DNA of 61,598 nucleotides, taken from contig DAONET010000014.1 in NCBI GenBank assembly GCA_035403225.1, positions 1 through 61,598 of the forward strand, read 5' to 3'. Position 1 is the stretch's first letter, and each line of letters starts with the position of its first letter. This document shows, one piece after another, positions 43,016 through 52,838 of this stretch. Below the pieces are notes generated by a model. That model saw only the letters and a list, made by a program, of their open reading frames with translations. It made no database searches and was not told the origin of the DNA. The stretch is from DAIRDK01 sp035403225. Its GTDB lineage: Bacteria > Bacteroidota > Bacteroidia > Bacteroidales > FEN-979. The position numbers were made by a program, and so were the translations under genes.

Positions 43016-44401
43016 ATGAGCGACGATATTTTTCAAGGCTATAAAGGACACGCACTCGAAGTACTGCAGAAATTCAATGCCCGGGTTTGGGCACAGGTAA
43101 AAATTCATTCCTCGCGCGGGGAGTTTGAAGGGACGATCCTTCCCCGGGCGGAAAATACCGATGATAAGCACATTGTCCTGAAGATCTTCACAGGATACAA
43201 TATCGGTGTTGACGTTAATACCATCACCGGCATCGTGGAGTTGGGATACAAGAAAGCCGTTTATAAGATACCGGAAAAGGAATTTCCGTATTCGAAAGAA
43301 AAACACAACGTGAAACTGCTGGGTACCGGCGGTACCATTGCCTCCCGGCTTGATTACCGTACCGGGGCCGTGATCCCCGCGTTCTCGCCTGGTGAACTCT
43401 ACGGAGCTGTCCCTGAATTGGCCGACATCTGTAACCTCACTACCGAGAAGCTGTTCGCCGTGTTCAGCGAAAACATGGGTCCTGAACAATACAAGAAACT
43501 GGCTGTTGCCATCGGGCAGGAGATCGAAAAGGGTACCGAAGGAATCATCATCGGTCATGGCACCGATACGATGCATTATACCTCGGCTGCTTTGACCTTC
43601 ATGGTTCAGAATTCTCCCATCCCCATCGTGCTGGTGGGTTCACAGCGTTCCTCCGACCGTCCCAGCTCCGACGCGGCATTGAATCTGATGCATGCCGCTA
43701 CAGCCGCCGCTCATGGCGACATCGCCGAAGTCATGGTATGTATGTTCGGACCAACCTCCGATGAGTATGGCTTCCTGCACCGCGGAACCCGCGTCCGGAA
43801 AATGCATTCATCCTACCGCTCGACTTTCCGCACCATCGGCGACATCCCACTGGCTACTGTGACCCGCCAGGGTGTGACACCGCTGAAACAGGATTACCAC
43901 CACCGCCGCACCGACCGCGAAGTAAAGATCATGCCTTACTACGAAGAAAAGGTGACGATGCTCTATTACTATACCAATATGCAACCCGATGTCATCGACG
44001 GCCTTGTGGACGCTGGTTACAAAGGGATCATCATCATCGGTACAGGACTGGGACACGTGAATAAACCGATCTACCCCGCTATTGAACGGGCCATCAAAAA
44101 AGGCGTCGCCATCTACATGACGGTTCAGACCCTCTGGGGTTATGTTCACATGTTCGTGTACGATACCGGACGCGACCTCATGGCCAAGGGTATCATCCCC
44201 GCGGAAAACATGCTGCCGGAAGTGGCTTTCATCAAATTGAGCTGGGCATTGGGACAAACCAACGATCTGGAAAAAGTGAAAGAGATCATGCTTACCCCCA
44301 TTAACGGAGAGATTACCCGCAGAGAACCTTACAACGGTTACCTCATCTACCAGGGCGGTGTTCCCGAAGTGGAAGAGTTTATCAGAAAAGTGCATAAATA
44401 A
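43016..44401 (+). CDS. gatD: Archaeal-type Glu-tRNA(Gln) amidotransferase subunit D
   Basis: 461 residues. An N-terminal GatD domain (1-95) precedes an L-asparaginase-type domain. The four catalytic residues are all visible: Thr107 in GTGGTIAS, Thr183-Asp184 in GHGTDT, and Lys262 in RVRKMHSS. It liberates ammonia from glutamine (or asparagine) for GatE, to make Gln-tRNA(Gln). The N-terminal domain distinguishes it from a plain asparaginase, as does its place 32 bases after gatE. No GatA, GatB or GatC gene is in the window. Confidence 0.95.
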   Translation: MSDDIFQGYKGHALEVLQKFNARVWAQVKIHSSRGEFEGTILPRAENTDDKHIVLKIFTGYNIGVDVNTITGIVELGYKKAVYKIPEKEFPYSKEKHNVKLLGTGGTIASRLDYRTGAVIPAFSPGELYGAVPELADICNLTTEKLFAVFSENMGPEQYKKLAVAIGQEIEKGTEGIIIGHGTDTMHYTSAALTFMVQNSPIPIVLVGSQRSSDRPSSDAALNLMHAATAAAHGDIAEVMVCMFGPTSDEYGFLHRGTRVRKMHSSYRSTFRTIGDIPLATVTRQGVTPLKQDYHHRRTDREVKIMPYYEEKVTMLYYYTNMQPDVIDGLVDAGYKGIIIIGTGLGHVNKPIYPAIERAIKKGVAIYMTVQTLWGYVHMFVYDTGRDLMAKGIIPAENMLPEVAFIKLSWALGQTNDLEKVKEIMLTPINGEITRREPYNGYLIYQGGVPEVEEFIRKVHK

Positions 44402-44479
44402 TTATATCGCCCTTATACCGGTTACTATTTCTGGTCAGGACTTCTGTCGTTTTCAATAATAGACCTAAACTCTAATCAT

Positions 44480-47392
44480 ATGAAAAGTACGTTATTCAGA
44501 ATCAGCTGTCTGATCCTCCTGATCATGGCAGTTACGGGCCTTCAGGCTCAGAAAACTTACAAGTATGAGTCCGTCCAAGGGGATCCCCTGAAAGTCAGGA
44601 TTTATACGCTCGACAACGGGCTGAAGGTGTACCTCTCCGTTTATAAGGACGCACCACGAATCCAGACAGCCATCGCGGTAAGAACCGGTGGCAAAAACGA
44701 CCCTACCGACAATACCGGAATGTCGCACTACCTGGAACACATGATGTTCAAAGGAAGCGATGAATTCGGTACCAGCGATTTCGCCAGCGAAAAGGTGCTG
44801 CTTGATCAGATCGAAGCAACCTTTGAAGTGTATAAAAAAACTACCGATCCCGATAAACGCAAGGATATCTATCACCGGATCGACAGCCTTTCACAATTGG
44901 CCAGCAAGTTTGCTATCGCCAATGAGTACGATAAACTGGTAGGAACGATTGGCGCTAAAAACACCAATGCGTTCACCGGGACAGAAGAAACCGTGTATAT
45001 CAACGACATTCCGTCGAACAAGATCGAACCTTGGCTGGATATCGAATACGAACGTTTTAAAGATCCCATCTTCCGTCTTTTCCATACAGAACTTGAGACA
45101 GTCTATGAAGAAAAAAATATCAGCCTGGATACTGATGACGACAAAATCTACGATACCCTCTTCTATTACATGTTCCCCCACAATACCTACGGAACACAAA
45201 GCGTGATCGGAACAGTAGCCCATCTGAAAAATCCTTCGCTGACATCGCTGAAAGCATACTATGCCAGCCGTTATGTCCCCAATAACATGGCTATCATGAT
45301 GGCCGGTGATTTTGATCCCGATCAGGTGATCGCTCAGATCGATTCCCGCTTCGGACACCTCCAGGCGAAACCCGTTGAAAGTTATAAAGTCAACCCTGAA
45401 CCTCCCATCACCAAGCCGGTCAGCAAGGAAGTTTTCGGTCCCGATGCCGAATCCATCACGATCGGTTTCAGACTGGGCGGAGCAAAATCGGCTGATGTTG
45501 ATCTGGCTACTATCTTCTCAGGTATCATGAGCAACGGCACTGCCGGACTCCTTGACCTGAACCTGAACCAGGCACAGAAAGTGCTGGAAGCCGGATCAAG
45601 CACTTATACGCTGACCGATTTCACCGCCGATATGTATTACGGTAAAGCAAAAGAAGGACAATCGCTGGAAGAAGTGAAAGACTTGATTCTTGGCCAGATT
45701 GACCTGGTGAAAAAAGGTGAATTCCCCGACTGGCTTATCCCTGCTGTCATCACCAACTTGAAACTGAAAGAGATCAAGGATCAGGAAACCAACATGGGAC
45801 GAGTGTTCAACATGCTCGATGGCTTTATCCAGGAAATTCCGAGGAAAGATAAAGTGGAGATGATCGACCGCCTTTCGAAGATCACCAAACAGAACATTAT
45901 CGACTTTGTTAACAAGAACTATGGCGATAACTACGTGATCGTTTACAAACGGACCGGCACCCCTGTTGAACCGGTGAAAGTCCAAAAGCCGGAGATCACC
46001 CCGCTGACCATGAACCGGGATGCCGAATCAGACTTTCTGAAGAAGATCATGGCTGAACCTGCGAAAAACATTGAACCGGAATTTGTGGATTACAATAAGG
46101 CGATCAATCACTTCGAGATCAAACAGAACATCCCTGTTTTGTATGTGAAGAATACCGAAGATGATATCTTCTCATTGTCATACTATCTCCCGATGGGGAC
46201 CAATAATGACAGGCTTTTAGGTACTGCTCTCAGCTACCTGCCGTATCTCGGAACCTCAAAATACACACCGAAAGAGATCCAGGAAGAGTTCTATAAACTC
46301 GGATGCTCCTTTGATGTAAGTAGCGGAAGTGATGAGATGAGGGTGATGCTCACCGGTCTCAACGAAAACATGCAGAAAGGTCTCCAGCTTTTTGAACATC
46401 TTCTGGCTGATGCACAACCTAACCCGGAAGCTCTTGATAACCTGGTTTCCGATATCCTCAAGACAAGGGGAGATGACAAACTGAATAAGAGCAAGATTTT
46501 GTGGAATGCCATGTACAACTACGGCGTATATGGATCTTCCTCTCCATTCACCAACATCCTTTCGGAAACGGAACTGAAATCCCTGAAACCCGCCGACCTG
46601 ATCTCCGTGATCAAAGGAATCACCGGATTCCAGCACCAGATCCTTTATTATGGCCCCATGCCGGTTGATCAGCTTACATCAATCCTGAATACAGGTCATA
46701 AGACTCCTCCCTCGCTGAAACCCATCCCCGCAGGGGCTCGCTTCACCGAACAGGAAAACGATCAGACCAAAGTCTTTACGGTTGATTACGATATGAAACA
46801 GGTGGAGATTGTCATGCTCTCGAAATCTGCTTCTTACGATAAAGCCATTATCCCCGAGATTCGCCTCTTTAACGAGTATTTCGGTGGCGGGATGAATTCC
46901 ATCGTATTCCAGGAAATCCGTGAATCCAAAGGACTTGCATACAGCGCCAGCGGTGGTTACCGCACTGCTTCCTGGCCATGGCAGCATAATTATATCTTCT
47001 CCTATATCGGAACACAGACCGACAAACTGCCCGAAGCCATGAAGACTATGTTCGGGATCTTTAACCAGATGCCGGAAAGTGAAAAAGCCCTGACTGCCTC
47101 CAAAGAAGCGTTGCTGAACAAGATCCGCACCGAGCGCATCACCAAAGGAAACATCCTGAATACCTACCTCTCTCTCCAACGACTGGGAGTGAACTACGAT
47201 ATCAGGAAGGATGTCTTTACCCGCGTCCCGGAAATGAAATTCGCCGACCTGAAAGCTTTCCAGGAAAAGATGATCAAGGATAAAAAATACACGATCATGG
47301 TCCTTGGCAAGAACGATAAGCTTGACATGAATGTCCTTGGAGCTTATGGCCCCGTCAAGGCTCTCAAGCTGGAAGATGTATTCGGATATTAA
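44480..47392 (+). CDS. M16 family zinc metallopeptidase
   Basis: 970 residues with a signal peptide (ILLIMAVTGLQAQ). The inverted zinc motif H83YLEH87 (HxxEH) is in the first M16 domain, followed by NAFTGTEETVYI and the metal-Glu region (ETVYEEKNISLD). A second, catalytically inactive M16 half covers about 520-970 (EIRESKGLAYSASGGYR). It resembles pitrilysin-type exported peptidases that degrade small peptides in the periplasm. A strong terminator follows. Confidence 0.94.
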   Translation: MKSTLFRISCLILLIMAVTGLQAQKTYKYESVQGDPLKVRIYTLDNGLKVYLSVYKDAPRIQTAIAVRTGGKNDPTDNTGMSHYLEHMMFKGSDEFGTSDFASEKVLLDQIEATFEVYKKTTDPDKRKDIYHRIDSLSQLASKFAIANEYDKLVGTIGAKNTNAFTGTEETVYINDIPSNKIEPWLDIEYERFKDPIFRLFHTELETVYEEKNISLDTDDDKIYDTLFYYMFPHNTYGTQSVIGTVAHLKNPSLTSLKAYYASRYVPNNMAIMMAGDFDPDQVIAQIDSRFGHLQAKPVESYKVNPEPPITKPVSKEVFGPDAESITIGFRLGGAKSADVDLATIFSGIMSNGTAGLLDLNLNQAQKVLEAGSSTYTLTDFTADMYYGKAKEGQSLEEVKDLILGQIDLVKKGEFPDWLIPAVITNLKLKEIKDQETNMGRVFNMLDGFIQEIPRKDKVEMIDRLSKITKQNIIDFVNKNYGDNYVIVYKRTGTPVEPVKVQKPEITPLTMNRDAESDFLKKIMAEPAKNIEPEFVDYNKAINHFEIKQNIPVLYVKNTEDDIFSLSYYLPMGTNNDRLLGTALSYLPYLGTSKYTPKEIQEEFYKLGCSFDVSSGSDEMRVMLTGLNENMQKGLQLFEHLLADAQPNPEALDNLVSDILKTRGDDKLNKSKILWNAMYNYGVYGSSSPFTNILSETELKSLKPADLISVIKGITGFQHQILYYGPMPVDQLTSILNTGHKTPPSLKPIPAGARFTEQENDQTKVFTVDYDMKQVEIVMLSKSASYDKAIIPEIRLFNEYFGGGMNSIVFQEIRESKGLAYSASGGYRTASWPWQHNYIFSYIGTQTDKLPEAMKTMFGIFNQMPESEKALTASKEALLNKIRTERITKGNILNTYLSLQRLGVNYDIRKDVFTRVPEMKFADLKAFQEKMIKDKKYTIMVLGKNDKLDMNVLGAYGPVKALKLEDVFGY

Positions 47393-47417
47393 TACAGATG
47401 ATCTGATAATCTGACAT

Positions 47418-47457
47418 AAGAAAGAGCCGGCATTGATTTGCCGGCTCTTTCTTTTTT
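47418..47457 (+). terminator. Strong intrinsic terminator after the M16 gene
   Basis: A perfect 15-base stem (AAGAAAGAGCCGGCA at 47418-47432, TGCCGGCTCTTTCTT at 47439-47453) with a 6-base loop TTGATT is followed by further T residues. It starts 25 bases past the stop at 47392. The A-rich left end lets it act on the convergent gene as well. Confidence 0.9.
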
Positions 47458-47467
47458 GAGGAAATCC

Positions 47468-50350
47468 CTAGAATGTGATTCCTACCATCATCTCCCATCG
47501 CCATTTCTCATCACCCGGCAGATAACAACTTCTCACTCCCGCTTCGAACGGGTAGATGAACCGCAGCAGGTGGAAGTCGGCCGTGAGTTCAGCTCCGGCA
47601 GACGAGGAATTCAGGGTGCGATCATTCAGGGTTCCTTCGGCATAATCATAAAAGAGATTCAGTTTGAACCTCTTGATATACATCAGCGAACCGATACTCC
47701 AGTCCGGGTAGCAAAGGGGCAACTTATAGCCGGCTGACAGACTGAACATCTTATCAGCATAAAAACTCGTGGTACCGCGCGGAAAAGCGAGGATATCGGA
47801 AAACAGGTTATTGCCTTTGCGGCTTTCCCACCGTTGTTGTCCTCCCGCATATAGCCGTATTCCATGATGTTTGAAAAAACCGGGGAAGTACAGGTTTACC
47901 TCGCATCCCAGGATACTGCCCGGGTCGTACCCTCCGAAAGGCCCGTGCTTGTATGCGATATAGATGTTCTGCCCGAATCGCGGGTACATGTCTTTGAAGT
48001 TTGAAAATTGATAATTGGCGGCATAAAGAGCGTAATCGAGATGCCAGACGAATCCTTTAAAATACGCTGCCGGAGTTTCAGGATTGTGTATGTAATGAAC
48101 AATTCCGGTGTTGATACGGGGAGTGAGGTACCGGGAATACTTACCCCTGCTCAGGTTCCAGGGGATGCTGACATTCGCACTGAAATCGCTGATATTCCAG
48201 GTGTACCGGTGGCTGTTGCCGGCGGTATCCTTTACATAGCGTGCTTCTTCCCCGTATTCGATGGAAACTCCCATTTCGGGATATAAACCCGAGTAAGTAA
48301 GATTACCGTAAATTTTACCGGTATGATCACCGGGATGATAGCGGTATCCGGCTTCGGCAGTCATGGTGCTGAGCTCATTCTGTGAAATCACCGACACTCC
48401 CGGCTGCACATCCAGGTTCGTGGCATCCAGGGCGACCGGAGCCCAACTGTGAGGAAGAAAGAGATGAGAGAGTTTCGAATACCGTTTTTCGGGGTATGAC
48501 GGCATGCCGGTGGTATCGCCTGTCAGCAGTTTGTCTAGGCCATAATGTAACACGGAATCCTGGATGTTGCACTGCTCCTGGGCTGCCAGTGGTTCGTATA
48601 AGCGGATGGAATGATTGGTGGTATGATCTACACGGGTCCACTTCGCCGTTTCCACCCGGCTCTTCCTCAACATGAGTCCGTCAGAAGTGATGGATGACCA
48701 GAAAAGCAGGTCCTTCCGGGGAGTAAAATTAGGGTTGTATGCCCCGAAACGCGAGGAATGGGCGACAAAGATTTCACGGGTGGTTTCATCGAAGTAGCAG
48801 AGGTTGTCAATGCCTGTGTATGAGGCGGTGAAGAAGATGGTATCTTCGGAAAGGTAGACGGGTCCCGAGATGTTGTCGCGGCTGTCGCGGATCAGCCAGA
48901 TCAGGGAATCGGACCGGGTGTGTATCTCCGCCAGTGATTTTCCCCGGTCGGTGACGGTGCAGAACAAGATCTCTTCTCCATCGGGTGACCAGGTAGGTTC
49001 GGTAACCAGCATCTTCCCGGGGAAGGGATAGCTTTTCGTCACCTCTCCGGTGCCGGCATCCAGGATATCCAGCGAGCAGTTGCTCATGATATCAACCTGG
49101 ACGGCCGCCACCTTCCGGGAATCGGGTGAAAGCGCGGGGAAGAAATAGCGGCTTTTTCTGGTCAGATAACGGGTCTTCCCCGTTTCCATGTTGTGGATGC
49201 GGATCACGGCATAGTTCCGGTTGCTCCACCGGGCATCGGGCACGTATTCGCTCCAGGCCAGCAGAGACCCTGAAACACTGAGGGCGTTTTTAATATAATC
49301 GCCGGGAGTGATGATCGTTTCTTCTTTTCCCGTCTGAAGATCGATATGGACGATCCGGTCGGGATCTTCGTAGTCCGACCGGAGGGCAATCACCGAGGTG
49401 CTGTCGTTCAAAACGGGGAATTCATAGTTGGTATAATTATGGGGATCTCTTTTTGTGATATCCACACAAGGAGTGACTTCCGTGACAGAATCCTGAGCGG
49501 TCCATCGTTTGGCGAGATCGTTCATGGCTTCCCGGTAAAACCGTCGTTTGCTTAAGCCGGTTACCTGGTGGATACCCGAATTGAACGGCACGACCATGAA
49601 CGGAAGCTGTGCGCTCCGGCCAAGTGCGTGATCCCAGAGATCTGGTCCGAACTGATCCCGCCCCCATGCTACCAGGTGGTAACCGAGGACATAAGCATCG
49701 GGAGTGAAGTCTCGGTACGATCCCATGGTCGCTTTATCGTACGAATAAATCCCTTTTTCGAGAAGCTGGGAACGGAGAATATTTTCAAAAGCCGGAAGCC
49801 GTCCCCTGCCGGAGTTGGAAAGAGCCGTCTCGGTGCAAACAGCATCTCCTTCGAGAAACCAGGTGGGGATGTACAATCCCAGCACGGCGCCGGTAGCCTG
49901 TTCTCCGAAGAGATACGAAAGAATCCGGGTGAAACCCCGGTTCATCCCGGCTGTCTGTACCGCATGACGGTATTCGTGGATTGCCAGCTGTTCAAGCCAC
50001 TCCTGGGCATAGGAATCCTGCGGAGGGCAGGGATACAACTCGATGCGCCGCGGTGCCCAAACGGTGAGGCCGTTCGACAGTGCCGATTGCGAATGGATGA
50101 TGAACGGGATGCGCGGAACACGGGCTTTCAGTGTAGTGGTCTCGTGCCTGGCGACCAGATCCAGCACGTTGGCGAGGTATTGAGCCTGGGACGAAAACGA
50201 TCCGGGGTAGATCAACCGGTACTTCTCTGTCTTTATCTGCCGCCAGGAGAGAGAAGCCGGGTCCTGTCCCGTGGAGTAAAACTGGGAGAACACCGGAATC
50301 CATCCGCAACAGCATATAATAAGTACCGGTATCTTCCGAAACATCATCAT
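47468..50350 (-). CDS. Fusion of a gluzincin (HExxH) domain, TolB-like propeller and outer-membrane barrel
   Basis: 960 residues from the ATG at 50350, which has AGGGGG just upstream. A GTG at 50362 whose GTGA overlaps the previous stop is the alternative start. After a signal peptide (FRKIPVLIICCCGWIPVFSQ) comes a peptidase-MA-like domain with HEYRH (His125, Glu126, His129) and a third ligand Glu167 in WFLEGDA. Next is a WD40/TolB-type propeller at about 295-620 (FFPALSPDSRKVAAVQ, TEPTWSPDGEEILFC). The last third, from about 650, alternates like an outer-membrane beta-barrel and ends in F. A surface-attached metallopeptidase is the inferred role. Confidence 0.75.
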   Translation of the reverse strand: MMMFRKIPVLIICCCGWIPVFSQFYSTGQDPASLSWRQIKTEKYRLIYPGSFSSQAQYLANVLDLVARHETTTLKARVPRIPFIIHSQSALSNGLTVWAPRRIELYPCPPQDSYAQEWLEQLAIHEYRHAVQTAGMNRGFTRILSYLFGEQATGAVLGLYIPTWFLEGDAVCTETALSNSGRGRLPAFENILRSQLLEKGIYSYDKATMGSYRDFTPDAYVLGYHLVAWGRDQFGPDLWDHALGRSAQLPFMVVPFNSGIHQVTGLSKRRFYREAMNDLAKRWTAQDSVTEVTPCVDITKRDPHNYTNYEFPVLNDSTSVIALRSDYEDPDRIVHIDLQTGKEETIITPGDYIKNALSVSGSLLAWSEYVPDARWSNRNYAVIRIHNMETGKTRYLTRKSRYFFPALSPDSRKVAAVQVDIMSNCSLDILDAGTGEVTKSYPFPGKMLVTEPTWSPDGEEILFCTVTDRGKSLAEIHTRSDSLIWLIRDSRDNISGPVYLSEDTIFFTASYTGIDNLCYFDETTREIFVAHSSRFGAYNPNFTPRKDLLFWSSITSDGLMLRKSRVETAKWTRVDHTTNHSIRLYEPLAAQEQCNIQDSVLHYGLDKLLTGDTTGMPSYPEKRYSKLSHLFLPHSWAPVALDATNLDVQPGVSVISQNELSTMTAEAGYRYHPGDHTGKIYGNLTYSGLYPEMGVSIEYGEEARYVKDTAGNSHRYTWNISDFSANVSIPWNLSRGKYSRYLTPRINTGIVHYIHNPETPAAYFKGFVWHLDYALYAANYQFSNFKDMYPRFGQNIYIAYKHGPFGGYDPGSILGCEVNLYFPGFFKHHGIRLYAGGQQRWESRKGNNLFSDILAFPRGTTSFYADKMFSLSAGYKLPLCYPDWSIGSLMYIKRFKLNLFYDYAEGTLNDRTLNSSSAGAELTADFHLLRFIYPFEAGVRSCYLPGDEKWRWEMMVGITF

Positions 50351-50358
50351 ATTCCCCC

Positions 50359-51375
50359 TCACTGTTCACCCATGATCACCGGCACCCTGGTATTACAATG
50401 CCTGCAGGTGCCGTCCGGCTGCAGCCCTTTGATGGTGACATTGTATCCCGATCTGGCAATGAGGACCGAATTGCAGGATGGACAGCGTGTATCCTGACCA
50501 TATTGTGTATAGAGGTTACCGACATAAACGTATGTAAGATGGAAGCGCGCGATCTCAAAAAGCCGGAGGAGCGTTTTCTCCGGGGTGGGAGGGATGGTGA
50601 ACAGATGGCGGGGGAAATACCGGGAAAGATGCAACGGGGTGTCTTTCCCCAGCTCCATCGCGATCCATTCAACCATGGAGATGAACTGGCCTTCATCGTC
50701 ATTCAGTCCGGGTATGATCAGCGAAGTAATCTCAAGGTGCTTACCGGCTTTCCGGATATTCAGCAGGGTCTCTTTCACCGGGGCGAGGCGGGAGGCGGTA
50801 TAGATATGATAGAAATGCTCTTCGTTTGCTTTCAGGTCAACGTTAAAAGCATCGATATACGGCATCAGCTCCTCCAACGGTTTCGGATTGATGTAGCCGT
50901 TGGTGACCATGACGTTCTTCAGACCCCTGGCTTTTACCAGACTGGCCGTTTCAAGCATGGTCTCGTAGAAAATCACGGGTTCATTGTACGTATAGGCTAC
51001 TCCGATATTTTCGTGGATTCTGACAGCTTGTTCTGCTATTTCTGAAGGCTCCAGAAGGGTTCCTCCGGGAAGGTGACCGTCTCTCACCTGCGAGATCTCG
51101 TAGTTTTGGCAGAATTTACACTGTAAATTGCACCCGAAGCTCCCTATGCTTAAGATCCTCCCTCCGGGGAAGAAATGGTAAAGCGGCTTTTTCTCGATCG
51201 GGTCGATGGCGACAGAACTGAGCAAGCCATAGTTGAGCGTGACCAGCTGCCCGTCGCGATTTTCCCGTACCTCGCAAATACCACGTCGGCCGGGCGAGAT
51301 CACACAACGATGCGGGCAAAGTTCACACTTCACCTTGTTGTCATGGACTTTCTCGTACCAGCGTGCTTCTTTCAT
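50359..51375 (-). CDS. AmrS-like radical SAM protein
   Basis: 338 residues from the ATG at 51375; a longer frame to 51567 overlaps the divergent gene and lacks homologous sequence. The N-terminal CELCPHRCVISPGRRGIC cluster, the radical-SAM Fe-S motif CNLQCKFC near 81-88, and a C-terminal zinc-ribbon pair (CPSCNSVLIARSGYNV, then CRHCN) match the AmmeMemoRadiSam-system radical SAM enzyme. The Memo-like and AMMECR1 partners of that system are not in this window. Its stop touches the start of the fusion peptidase gene. Confidence 0.85.
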   Translation of the reverse strand: MKEARWYEKVHDNKVKCELCPHRCVISPGRRGICEVRENRDGQLVTLNYGLLSSVAIDPIEKKPLYHFFPGGRILSIGSFGCNLQCKFCQNYEISQVRDGHLPGGTLLEPSEIAEQAVRIHENIGVAYTYNEPVIFYETMLETASLVKARGLKNVMVTNGYINPKPLEELMPYIDAFNVDLKANEEHFYHIYTASRLAPVKETLLNIRKAGKHLEITSLIIPGLNDDEGQFISMVEWIAMELGKDTPLHLSRYFPRHLFTIPPTPEKTLLRLFEIARFHLTYVYVGNLYTQYGQDTRCPSCNSVLIARSGYNVTIKGLQPDGTCRHCNTRVPVIMGEQ

Positions 51376-51505
51376 CGGGACTATTTTTCCATATAAAAAT
51401 ACATTATTTTTTTCGTTTTTATCAGATACCAGCTGCAGAACAACCTCGATAATTGCCTCCGCTGTATAAAATTTTCTACTTTTACCTGAAAGAAATTCAC
51501 TAATC

Positions 51506-52792
51506 ATGTCTATCAACCGAAGAAGATTTCTGGGAAGGATGGGTCTGGCTCTTAGCGCCATGACCATTCCCGGATTGTTTGATCATGCGCTGGCCGGTAC
51601 GTCGGAAGAAGACTTGTCTCTCCTTACTCCGGAAGAGGTGTCGCACATGGGCGACAGCGATTTCTGGGGGTGGATGCAGCAAGCGTATACGGTCAGTCCC
51701 AATATCATCAACCTGAACAACGGAGGGGTGAGTCCGCAGCCCAAGGTGGTGCAGGATGCTTTTATCCGGTATCATCAGCTTGCCAACGAGGCGCCTTCTT
51801 ACTATATGTGGCAAATCCTCGACCAGGGACGCACGGCGCTGCGGGAAGACATGGCCGCCTTCGCCGGATGCCTCCCCGAAGAGATCGCCTTCAACCGGAA
51901 CACCACCGAAGGGATGAACCAGGTCATCTTCGGCCTCGACCTGAAAGCCGGCGATGAAGTGGTCCTCTCGAAAGTCGATTACCCCAATGTGATGACATCG
52001 TGGAAAACGCGCGAAAAACGCGACGGCATCGTACTCAAATGGGTCAGTCTGGACCTCCCTTCGGAGGATGAAGATTACCTGGTACGGTCGTATGTGTCGC
52101 AGTTCACGGAAAAGACGAAGGTGGTGAACCTGACCCACATTATCAACTGGATCGGACAGATCATCCCGGTACAAAGGATCGCGGATGAGGCCCATAAACG
52201 GAATATAGAGGTGGTGGTCGATGGGGCCCATACTTTTGCTCTCCTCGACTTCAAAATCCCCGATCTGCATTGCGATTATTTTGCCACCAGCCTTCACAAA
52301 TGGCTCTGCGCTCCCTTTGGCGCCGGACTGCTGTACGTAAAAAAAGATAAGATCAGCGGGCTCTGGTTCCCGGAGGATGATCCCCATTCGGAAAAGATCA
52401 CTAAGTTCGAAAGATTGGGAACGCGATCATTCCCTACGGAGATGGCTATCGGCAGCGCCCTCGATTTCCACCTGATGATCGGCCCGAAACGAAAGGAAGA
52501 ACGGCTGAGATACCTGAAGAACTACTGGATGGAGGCGGTGCAGGGAATCCCGAAAGTGCATACGCACACCTCCCCGGATCCCCGCTTCGGATGTGTGATC
52601 GGACTGGTCTCCATCGATGGCATCAAACCAAATGAATTTGTCTCCAAACTCTTTGCAGGTTATAAGATCCATACGACCAACATTGATTACGAGAACATGT
52701 CGGGCGTTCGCGTCACCCCTCATGTCTATACCCAACCGAGGGATCTGGACAAGCTGGTGAAAGCCATCGGAGAAATTGCCGCGAACAGTTAA
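51506..52792 (+). CDS. Exported class V aminotransferase-like PLP enzyme
   Basis: 428 residues with a Tat-type signal (SINRRRFLGRMGLALSAMTI), so it is predicted to be folded with its cofactor before export. The fold-type I enzyme has NLNNGGVSPQPKVV, FNRNTTEGMNQVIFGL, VVDGAHTFAL, and the PLP lysine K265 in SLHKWLCAPFGAG. It resembles isopenicillin-N-epimerase/cysteine-desulfurase-like enzymes; the substrate is unknown. A signal-bearing RidA gene follows 46 bases later, which fits a shared route in the periplasm. Confidence 0.88.
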   Translation: MSINRRRFLGRMGLALSAMTIPGLFDHALAGTSEEDLSLLTPEEVSHMGDSDFWGWMQQAYTVSPNIINLNNGGVSPQPKVVQDAFIRYHQLANEAPSYYMWQILDQGRTALREDMAAFAGCLPEEIAFNRNTTEGMNQVIFGLDLKAGDEVVLSKVDYPNVMTSWKTREKRDGIVLKWVSLDLPSEDEDYLVRSYVSQFTEKTKVVNLTHIINWIGQIIPVQRIADEAHKRNIEVVVDGAHTFALLDFKIPDLHCDYFATSLHKWLCAPFGAGLLYVKKDKISGLWFPEDDPHSEKITKFERLGTRSFPTEMAIGSALDFHLMIGPKRKEERLRYLKNYWMEAVQGIPKVHTHTSPDPRFGCVIGLVSIDGIKPNEFVSKLFAGYKIHTTNIDYENMSGVRVTPHVYTQPRDLDKLVKAIGEIAANS

Positions 52793-52838
52793 AGGCCGGT
52801 TTTCAGACTGAATTAGAAGAACAATTATTATACAGGCA

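Noticed and set aside
41019..44401. Contamination by an archaeal contig
   Set aside because: The pair continues without a break into Bacteroidota genes on both sides, and its upstream box is the same TAnnTTTG element. The only N gap is 10 kb away.
49568..50497. Plus-strand open frame opposite the propeller-barrel fusion
   Set aside because: It overlaps two convincing minus-strand genes and shows no protein-like composition or motif.
51376..51567. Extended N-terminus of the radical SAM protein up to 51567
   Set aside because: It overlaps the divergent PLP enzyme gene, and the conserved sequence starts at the ATG at 51375.
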